Assembly: GCA_023422115.1 (NCBI GenBank)
Contig: JAEZSA010000025.1
Coordinates: 1-5,269 of the forward strand
Source: Bacillota bacterium
GTDB taxonomy: Bacteria; Bacillota_I; Bacilli_A; ML615J-28; CAG-698
Reading direction: 5' to 3'
Length of the DNA: 5,269 nucleotides
Both the position numbers and the translations under genes were made by a program. Shown in pieces: positions 1 through 5,269 of the stretch (positions are counted from its first letter, which is position 1; every line of letters starts with the position of its first letter). The notes under the pieces are model-generated. The model made no database searches. It was not told the origin of the DNA and was given only the letters and a program-made list of their open reading frames with translations.

Positions 1-2099
1 AGCATAATGTTCGCTATTCTTTTTTGACTACCAAAAAAAATCATACCAATCTCACCTTTTATTCCTATGATAACCCCTTCACCAAATTTATCGTGAAGAA
101 CGACATCACCCGTCTTATAGGGGCCTGACTCTTGTGACTTTTCTGCTGTTGATATTTTCATGATATATTCTTGTTCCAAATCATTAAATGGATTTTCTTC
201 TATTACTTGCTTTACAATCTTGTTAGTTCCTGCAAACTCAAGTAAGAAGCGTGATGGTTGATTATGGAACCAAGTTCCATAAAGCATTCTATTCTTCGTT
301 GCTAACAAATATAATTTGCTTTTTGCTCTTGTGAAAGCTACATAAGCAATTCTTCGCTCTTCTTCCATTTCAAAACTACTAGTGATTCGTCCTTCATTAG
401 GAAAAATATTTTCTTCTAAAGCAACTACAAAGACATATTTAAATTCCAATCCCTTAACAGAGTGAACTGTCGATAGTGTAATTCCATTTTTATTTTCTTT
501 TTGATTTTGTAAATACTCATCGGATAAAATTGTATGATCAAAAGCCTCTCTTAATCGTTCACTTCGAGAAATTTCATTAGAAGTAGATTCAATTTGGTAA
601 AGTACACTCTTGAATTCTTGTAAATTGTCGCTTCGCTCTTCGAAATTTTCTGTTTCTTCTTTCAAATATTCTTTGTAAGCAATCTTCTCAACAAGTTCAT
701 CGAACAATTCATTGAGATTAATCTTATCAATCTTTTCTTTAAAATAACGAATCATAGCAACGAAACTCATAAGTGTTTCATACTTACTCTTATTTAGAAT
801 CTTATTTGATGCTTCCAGTGCTTCAAACAATTGTATTTTATATTCTTTACACATCGCTTCAATTTTAGCAATGGTTGCTTCACCAATTCCGCGAGCTGGT
901 GTATTAACAATTCTCTTGAAACTATGGAGATCATTATCATTAATAATCAATTTAAAATAAGCAATAATGTCTTTTACTTCTCGTCTTTTCAAATAAGAAA
1001 CACCACCAAAAACACGATATGGTAAACCAGCTTTAATAAAACCGATTTCAAAATTTCTTAGAATGACAGAACTGCGATACAATACTGCATAATCAGTCCA
1101 TGGAGTATTTGTTGTTTTCAAATTATGAATGGTATCAATTACATAGTTAACTTCGTCTTTTTCCGATTCAGTTTGTAGGATGATAACATCTTCTTCTTTT
1201 CCCTTATCTCGAGAAAATAATTCTTTGGGTTCACGATCAGTATTATGAGCGATTAATTTATTACAACCATCAAGAATTGTTTGGGTTGAACGATAATTTT
1301 CTGTTAGATGAAAGATTTTATGTTCAGGAAAATCACGTTTGAATAGCAACATGTTTTCGTAATTTGTTCCGCGGAAACTATAAATACTTTGATCATCATC
1401 TCCAACAACAAATAAGTTTTTACTTTTTTCTGTAAGCATCTTTACAATCTTATATTGAATTAGGTTCGTATCCTGGAATTCATCGACTAATACATAATGA
1501 AATTTATCTTGATACTTTTGTAATATCTGAGGAAAATTAGCAAAGATCTCTCTAACTTTCAATAATAAGTCTTCGAAATCCAGTAAATTCAAACTTTTCA
1601 TTTTTTCTTCATACAAAACAAACATTTTGTTTTCCCAGATATCATCGATTTTAGCGATGTCAAAGCATTTACTATAGTTTATAACTTTTTGAAGATGCTT
1701 TGCTTTTTTCTTTTCTTCTTTGTTTTCCTTTAGAATATCTGAAATAATTTTTAATTGTTCTTCTTCATCCACGATAGAAAAAGCACGACTATATCCTAAA
1801 GCGGTAATCTCTCTTCTTAAAATTCTTGCACATAAGGCGTGAAAAGTGCTGATTGTCGCTTCATATATTTCTGGCCCTACAAGATTGATTAATCGCTCTC
1901 GCATTTCATTGGTTGCCTTATTGGTAAAGGTAATTGCCAGAATATTTGCTGGATTAATTCCCTTTTCTTTTACCATGTAAGCAATACGGAAAGTAAGAGC
2001 CCTAGTCTTTCCACTACCTGCACCAGCAAACACCATTACTGGGCCAGAATATGTTATCACTGCTTTTTTTTGCTCTTCATTCAAATTGCTTAACATCAT
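1..2099 (-). CDS. pcrA: ATP-dependent DNA helicase, UvrD/PcrA family (3' end outside window)
   Basis: This is a superfamily 1A 3'-5' DNA helicase. PcrA acts in nucleotide-excision and mismatch-type repair, clears RecA and stalled replication or transcription complexes, and supports rolling-circle plasmid replication. I translated the reverse strand by hand. It is open from an ATG at 2099 to the left edge, 699 full codons with no stop. All helicase motifs are present in order: Q-motif LNEEQKKAV (about residues 6-14), Walker A GAGSGKT (26-32), motif Ia TFTNKATNEM (57-66), Ib STFHALC (84-90), Walker B VDEFQDTN (205-212), motif III VVGDDDQSIYSFRG (231-244), IV ENYRST (267-272), V TVHSVKGLEF (near 545) and VI EEERRIAYVAFTRA (near 577-592). 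From about residue 661 a Tudor-like tail begins (GDVVLHDKFGEG), the part that contacts RNA polymerase in PcrA/UvrD. Family members are about 720-740 aa, and this tail is nearly finished, so only a few codons should be missing. DEFQDT and VAFTRA replace the more usual DEYQDT and VGITRA. The gene follows glnS by 14 bases and is probably cotranscribed. PcrA/UvrD assignment is firm; the exact ortholog name is slightly less so. Confidence 0.95.
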   Translation of the reverse strand, partial: MMLSNLNEEQKKAVITYSGPVMVFAGAGSGKTRALTFRIAYMVKEKGINPANILAITFTNKATNEMRERLINLVGPEIYEATISTFHALCARILRREITALGYSRAFSIVDEEEQLKIISDILKENKEEKKKAKHLQKVINYSKCFDIAKIDDIWENKMFVLYEEKMKSLNLLDFEDLLLKVREIFANFPQILQKYQDKFHYVLVDEFQDTNLIQYKIVKMLTEKSKNLFVVGDDDQSIYSFRGTNYENMLLFKRDFPEHKIFHLTENYRSTQTILDGCNKLIAHNTDREPKELFSRDKGKEEDVIILQTESEKDEVNYVIDTIHNLKTTNTPWTDYAVLYRSSVILRNFEIGFIKAGLPYRVFGGVSYLKRREVKDIIAYFKLIINDNDLHSFKRIVNTPARGIGEATIAKIEAMCKEYKIQLFEALEASNKILNKSKYETLMSFVAMIRYFKEKIDKINLNELFDELVEKIAYKEYLKEETENFEERSDNLQEFKSVLYQIESTSNEISRSERLREAFDHTILSDEYLQNQKENKNGITLSTVHSVKGLEFKYVFVVALEENIFPNEGRITSSFEMEEERRIAYVAFTRAKSKLYLLATKNRMLYGTWFHNQPSRFLLEFAGTNKIVKQVIEENPFNDLEQEYIMKISTAEKSQESGPYKTGDVVLHDKFGEGVIIGIKGEIGMIFFGSQKRIANIM

Positions 2100-2100
2100 T

Positions 2101-2109
2101 TCACTCCTT
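2101..2109 (-). promoter_or_regulatory. Ribosome binding site of pcrA
   Basis: On the minus strand this reads AAGGAGTGA and fills most of the 14-base gap between the glnS stop (TAG, 2114-2116) and the pcrA start. Two ATG codons follow in tandem (2097-2099 and 2094-2096). The GGAG core is 4 bases from the first and 7 from the second. By spacing the second may be the main start, which would shorten the protein by one methionine only. Confidence 0.8.
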
Positions 2110-2113
2110 ATAA

Positions 2114-3751
2114 CTATTTAATTGCTGATTTTAATGATACAATACGGTTGAAAATAAGTTTCTTATCGCTTGAGTCTTTATCAACAACATAATATCCATC
2201 TCTTACAAATTGGAATCGTTCCATTGCTGAAAAATACTTTTTAGTTCCTTCAATAAATCCTTCTTTGATTGTCCAAGAATTTGGATTTAACCGTTCTAAG
2301 AAATTACGATCATCTTCTGGATTATCGATAACCAATGTTTCAAATAAATTAAACGTAGCTGGAACTGCTGTTGTTGCTTCAACAAATTGAATGGTTCCAT
2401 TTGGTTTTCTTTCATTGAATCCACTTCCACTTCTTGTTTGTGGATCATAAGTACAATGAAGTTCAATGATATTTCCTTCATGATCATAAACAACTTCATT
2501 TGCTTTAATAAAGTAAGCATGAAATAATCTTACTTCTAAACCTAAAGCCAAACGTTTATAATGTTTATCTGGCTTTTCAAGAACAAAATCGTTTCTATCA
2601 ATGTATAAATTACGAGAAAAAGCGATTTTACGTGTACCCAGTTCTTCATTTTCATTATTATTCATCGCATCTAGATACTCTATTTTTTCTTCTTCATAAT
2701 TTGTAATCACTACTTTTAATGGATCTAAAATAGCCATTAAGCGATTTGTTTTCAACTTTAAATCCTCACGAAGAAAATGTTCTAACATATCTCCTTCGAT
2801 TGTTGAATTGATACGAGATAACCCTGATGCTTTCACAAAATTTTTAATTGACTCTGGAGTGTATCCTCTTCGAGCTAATCCTACTAAAGTTGGCATCCGG
2901 GGATCATCATAACCTATTACTTTTTTATTGTTTACTAATTCTCGCAAATATCGTTTACTCATTACCGTGTTAGTAATATTTAAACGGCCAAATTCAATTT
3001 GTTGAGGAACATGAGGCATTTCGCACTTTTCAACAACCCAATCATATAGAGGGCGATGATTATCATATTCCAAGCTACACAAAGAATGAGTAATCCCTTC
3101 GATTGCATCTTGAATTGGATGAGCAAAATCATACATTGGATAAATACACCATTTATCTTTAGTACGATGATGACGGATGTATAGAATGCGATATAAAACA
3201 GGATCTCGCATATTAATATTTGGACTTGCCATATCGATTTTAGCACGAAGAACTCGTTCTCCTTCTTTATACTTGCCATCTCTCATGTTTTGAAACAATT
3301 CTAAATTTTCTTCGATACTTCGATTGCGATAAGGGGATTCAATCCCAGGAGTGTTAAAATCTCCTCGATATTTACTGGTTTCTTCTTGTGATAAATCACA
3401 TACATAAGCAAGACCTTTTTTAATTAGTTTCACCGCTAATTCATATGTTTCATCAAAATAATCACTACCAAATAATACCTTAGCAGGATGGTAGCCTAAC
3501 CATTCAATATCTTTTTTGATTGCTTCTACAAATTCAACATCCTCTTTCGCTGGATTGGTATCATCAAAGCGTAAATTTGTTTTTCCACCTAAGCTTTCAG
3601 CTAACTCAAAATTAGTAATGATTGCTCGTGCATGACCTATATGCAAATAAGCATTAGGTTCAGGAGGAAATCTTGTTGCAATTGATTTCACCTTTCCACT
3701 TTCTAAATCATTCATCATAATTGTCTTTATAAAATTTGACATTTCTTCCAT
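2114..3751 (-). CDS. glnS: Glutaminyl-tRNA synthetase (class I)
   Basis: This cytosolic enzyme joins glutamine to tRNA-Gln using ATP. It is complete at 545 aa from the ATG at 3751, close to the 554 aa E. coli enzyme, which it matches along its whole length as recalled from memory. The class I HIGH signature sits in PPEPNAYLHIGHA (residues 29-41), followed by RFDDTNP (61-67), whose Asp corresponds to the glutamine/tRNA-recognition region of E. coli GlnRS. Next come YPMYDFAHP (204-212), with the Tyr used in glutamine selection, EGITHSLCSLEYDNHRPLYDW (about 218-238) and the KMSKS-type loop VMSKR (263-267). The C-terminal half (about 340-545) holds the beta-barrel anticodon-binding domains, including YKRLALGLEVRL. 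PEPN, rather than the PEPG-type form of most GluRS, and the beta-barrel C-terminus separate it from bacterial GluRS. A GTG at 3760 would add three residues and overlap the upstream gene by GTGA, but it lacks a spaced ribosome binding site. The ATG at 3751 has a good one. Upstream is the B3/B4 gene and downstream is pcrA. Confidence 0.97.
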   Translation of the reverse strand: MEEMSNFIKTIMMNDLESGKVKSIATRFPPEPNAYLHIGHARAIITNFELAESLGGKTNLRFDDTNPAKEDVEFVEAIKKDIEWLGYHPAKVLFGSDYFDETYELAVKLIKKGLAYVCDLSQEETSKYRGDFNTPGIESPYRNRSIEENLELFQNMRDGKYKEGERVLRAKIDMASPNINMRDPVLYRILYIRHHRTKDKWCIYPMYDFAHPIQDAIEGITHSLCSLEYDNHRPLYDWVVEKCEMPHVPQQIEFGRLNITNTVMSKRYLRELVNNKKVIGYDDPRMPTLVGLARRGYTPESIKNFVKASGLSRINSTIEGDMLEHFLREDLKLKTNRLMAILDPLKVVITNYEEEKIEYLDAMNNNENEELGTRKIAFSRNLYIDRNDFVLEKPDKHYKRLALGLEVRLFHAYFIKANEVVYDHEGNIIELHCTYDPQTRSGSGFNERKPNGTIQFVEATTAVPATFNLFETLVIDNPEDDRNFLERLNPNSWTIKEGFIEGTKKYFSAMERFQFVRDGYYVVDKDSSDKKLIFNRIVSLKSAIK

Positions 3752-3756
3752 TTTTT

Positions 3757-3765
3757 TCACTTCCT
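3757..3765 (-). promoter_or_regulatory. Ribosome binding site of glnS, overlapping the upstream stop codon
   Basis: The minus strand reads AGGAAGTGA, one mismatch from the ideal AGGAGGTGA. Its GGAAG core lies 8 bases before the ATG at 3749-3751, an ideal spacing. The last three bases (3757-3759) are also the TGA stop of the B3/B4 gene, so ribosomes finishing that gene end on the glnS initiation signal. For the alternative GTG start (3758-3760) the same purine run would have no spacing, which is why the ATG is preferred. Confidence 0.75.
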
Positions 3766-4416
3766 AGTTATTTCAATATCTGTTATATTCTTTGCATTTG
3801 CATATTTTTTATAAATATCAATTGCAAATTGTTTGTGTTCTTCTTTCATACTTGGACCAAAACAAATGATCATCAACAATATTTTTTGCGTGTTGCTTGT
3901 TACCATTGTTCTTTCTGTGTCACTCGTAGTAGAGCCAAAAGGTCCTATACTATCTTCATAAATCGGGATATTACTAATATTTAATAATCCTCGACCTATT
4001 CCATAATATTCATCGCTTTCTTTTCCTATTCTTACTATTACGTTCCCAACAATTTTTTCATAATCCAATACCGCAACTGCTCTTTTTGTTTCAATAGATA
4101 GAATGTTGCCCGCATCAACAATATTACTAATGCGATACAAACTATTCCCTTTTACCAAACGTCGCAGTAAGGATTCACAAGCTAAACGGTAACGGCTGGG
4201 GTCTTTCCCCATCTTTTTATATCCGTCACGAGCTTCTTTGATAAGAGGAATATTCAATACATCCTCTAATGAATATTCCTCCTTAATCTTTTCTTCATAA
4301 ATTGTAATTAATTCCGATATTTTTTCACTATTCTCCACTTCAACATCCATTGACATTGCGATGATGGAAAAAGAAGGAATTATATCAGTGATCTCTTTGT
4401 TTATGGTAATTATCAT
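3757..4416 (-). CDS. Free-standing B3/B4 tRNA-binding domain protein (PheRS-beta editing-domain-like)
   Basis: This is a 219 aa soluble protein with no signal peptide or membrane segment. It resembles the solo B3/B4-domain family (COG3382 type), which is related to the editing module of the bacterial PheRS beta chain that hydrolyses mischarged Tyr-tRNA-Phe. The recognisable core is GYKKMGKDPSRYRLACESLL (residues 65-84) followed by RRLVKGNSLYRISNIVDAGN (85-104), the family's typical 'G-dP-rYR-s-E-LLRR---G--LyrInn-VD--N' pattern. A second conserved block is IGPFGSTTSDTERTMVTSNT (157-176), followed by a hydrophobic strand LLMIICFGP (180-188). The ATG start overlaps the upstream coiled-coil gene by ATGA and the stop lies within the glnS ribosome binding site, so its synthesis is probably coupled to both neighbours. 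The role of these solo proteins is not settled; removal of wrong amino acids from tRNA, or another tRNA- or amino-acid-binding task, is inference from the fold. Family assignment is good, specific function is unknown. Confidence 0.85.
   Translation of the reverse strand: MIITINKEITDIIPSFSIIAMSMDVEVENSEKISELITIYEEKIKEEYSLEDVLNIPLIKEARDGYKKMGKDPSRYRLACESLLRRLVKGNSLYRISNIVDAGNILSIETKRAVAVLDYEKIVGNVIVRIGKESDEYYGIGRGLLNISNIPIYEDSIGPFGSTTSDTERTMVTSNTQKILLMIICFGPSMKEEHKQFAIDIYKKYANAKNITDIEITRK
4413..4416 (-). promoter_or_regulatory. ATGA stop/start overlap coupling the coiled-coil and B3/B4 genes
   Basis: The minus strand reads ATGA: the ATG (4414-4416) starts the B3/B4 gene and the TGA (4413-4415) ends the coiled-coil gene. 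No well-spaced ribosome binding site precedes the ATG; the nearest purine-rich stretches (GAAGGAAGAGAAG, about 4428-4440) are 11 or more bases away. Translation of the B3/B4 gene therefore most likely depends on termination-reinitiation from the upstream gene. Confidence 0.7.
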
Positions 4417-5269
4417 TCTAATTGTAACTTCTCTTCCTTCACTTTTTCTAAATCTGCATTTTTCTCAGCAATCTCAGATTTACATTTTTCAATGCTTACT
4501 TTTAACTCTTCTTGCTTATTTTTAAGTTCTTTAATGCTTTCTGATAATTTTGCATAATAAAGAACTTTTTCATTATTGATAACTTGATCTGATTTTTTTC
4601 TTAAAAATTCAATTTTCGCTATTAAATCTGTTTTTAAGATATCTAAATCTTCCAGTTTGGCTTTTAACCGAAGTACTTCTGATTTTTCATCAGGATTACC
4701 AACTAAAGCATCAATTTTTTCAGTAACTTCTTGTGTTTGAATTAAATTATCATGATAATCTTGGGTTAACTCATCGATGTCATCTGTAATTTTTAAATAG
4801 TTAGCAACCAATTCATCTGTCGTTCTGATCCGCTTTTCTGCTTCTGTTCGTTCACCATACTTTAGATTAACCATATTCAATAAACTAATGTAATTATTAT
4901 GTTCTGTATTTTTTTCTTGTAGTTCATTTTCGAGACGTCGAATAGTACGATCAATATTTTGTCTCTTATCATTTAGAAATTGTTCTTTAATTTCCCTGTT
5001 CGTTTCTAATGCCTTACTGATTACTTGATTGTTTTGCCATAAAGCAGTTTGAGTTTGTTGCTGGGCTTGATTCAACTCATTTAATTGACGAATAAGCTCT
5101 TCTTTTTCTTCATTCTTAACATTATATGTTTTATCACGATCAATTAAATCACTCTTCATTTCATTCAAATAGTAATCAATGATTTCTTTTTCTGATTGAT
5201 TTAATTGCCCTATTCTTTCATCATAGCATTGAACTAAATAATCATAGCGCCCTTTTAGGTCAACTAATT
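4413..5269 (-). CDS. Coiled-coil protein of unknown function (N-terminus outside window)
   Basis: I do not recognise this gene. The frame is open from the TGA at 4413-4415 to the right edge, 284 codons. An apparent start at 5168 is a TTG with open reading frame continuing in front of it (DERIGQLNQSEKEIIDYYLN), so it is an internal codon and the gene is 5'-truncated by the window. The visible protein is almost entirely helical coiled coil: very rich in Glu, Lys, Gln, Asn and Leu, with Leu/Ile at heptad-like spacing, for example in IRRLENELQEKN and ESIKELKNKQEELKVSIEKC. There is one proline only (codon 4692-4694, in VGNPDE), which splits the rod into a long arm of at least 190 residues and a C-terminal arm of about 92 residues. 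No membrane segment, signal peptide or ABC-ATPase signature is visible, so it is not the C-terminal end of an SMC or RecN protein. Two cysteines and one tryptophan are present. It is the first visible gene of the cluster, overlapping the B3/B4 gene by four bases. An N-terminal globular domain may lie outside the window. Confidence 0.85.
   Translation of the reverse strand, partial: LVDLKGRYDYLVQCYDERIGQLNQSEKEIIDYYLNEMKSDLIDRDKTYNVKNEEKEELIRQLNELNQAQQQTQTALWQNNQVISKALETNREIKEQFLNDKRQNIDRTIRRLENELQEKNTEHNNYISLLNMVNLKYGERTEAEKRIRTTDELVANYLKITDDIDELTQDYHDNLIQTQEVTEKIDALVGNPDEKSEVLRLKAKLEDLDILKTDLIAKIEFLRKKSDQVINNEKVLYYAKLSESIKELKNKQEELKVSIEKCKSEIAEKNADLEKVKEEKLQLE

Noticed and set aside
831..1025. 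Plus-strand frame of 64 codons
   Set aside because: It lies wholly inside the pcrA coding region on the other strand, has Phe/Asn-rich low-complexity sequence, no ribosome binding site, and no recognisable product.
2064..2071. Run of eight A (minus strand) near the start of pcrA, with a similar run of eight T near its 3' end (33-40)
   Set aside because: Such runs could allow slippage, but they encode normal conserved positions (Lys-Lys after the Q-motif; Phe-Phe in the tail) and are expected in DNA this AT-rich.
2296..2520. Minus-strand frame of 74 codons inside glnS
   Set aside because: It is an out-of-frame reading of well-conserved glnS sequence; the glnS frame explains the region.
2980..3279. 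Minus-strand frame of 99 codons inside glnS, hydrophobic and membrane-like
   Set aside because: It is the shifted frame of the conserved GlnRS core between the HIGH and KMSKS-type motifs; hydrophobicity is a frame-shift artefact of AT-rich DNA.
3775..3835. Possible internal promoter before glnS (TTGCAA, 17 bases, TATGCA on the minus strand)
   Set aside because: The -10 box matches only about half of TATAAT and the stretch codes for the conserved end of the B3/B4 protein; AT-rich sequence gives such matches by chance.
3736..3984. Plus-strand frame of 82 codons across the glnS / B3/B4 junction
   Set aside because: It is antisense to two real genes and to the ribosome binding site, with no initiation signal of its own and a Phe/Ile/Cys-rich nonsense composition.
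3757..4415. Mycoplasma-type genetic code (TGA = Trp)
   Set aside because: TGA ends two genes exactly at tight operon junctions, and tryptophans in all the genes are TGG, so the standard bacterial code fits.
5166..5168. TTG as the start codon of the coiled-coil gene
   Set aside because: The reading frame continues open upstream to the right edge with the same coiled-coil composition, and there is no spaced ribosome binding site before this TTG.

Overview
The window is AT-rich (roughly one third G+C by eye) and every gene I can support lies on the minus strand. It looks like a low-GC Gram-positive (Bacillota or Mollicutes-related) chromosome. The reasons are the strong AGGAG-type ribosome binding sites, the Lys/Glu/Ile/Asn-rich proteins, and a PcrA-type helicase with the C-terminal Tudor-like domain usual in that group. 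TGA acts as a stop in two of the four genes and tryptophan is written TGG, so the standard bacterial code applies rather than the Mycoplasma/Spiroplasma code. I cannot name the species.

Read in the direction of transcription, from the right edge to the left, the layout is as follows. (1) 5269-4413 is the C-terminal part of a long, cytosolic, coiled-coil protein of unknown function, whose N-terminus lies outside the window. (2) 4416-3757 is a free-standing B3/B4-domain protein, a relative of the editing domain of the phenylalanyl-tRNA synthetase beta chain. (3) 3751-2114 is a complete glutaminyl-tRNA synthetase (glnS). (4) 2099-1 is a nearly complete UvrD/PcrA superfamily 1 DNA helicase that runs off the left edge.

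The genes are packed like an operon. Genes 1 and 2 share an ATGA overlap. The stop codon of gene 2 lies inside the ribosome binding site of glnS. Genes 3 and 4 are separated by only 14 bases, which hold the pcrA ribosome binding site. No intergenic gap is long enough for a conventional promoter or terminator, so the promoter should lie beyond the right edge and the terminator beyond the left edge. No RNA gene, mobile element, CRISPR array or sizeable repeat was seen.

Most of the window is housekeeping (tRNA charging, DNA repair). The points worth a second look are three: a direct-charging GlnRS in a low-GC Gram-positive setting, a solo tRNA-editing-like B3/B4 protein tightly coupled to that GlnRS, and an uncharacterised coiled-coil protein coupled to both.
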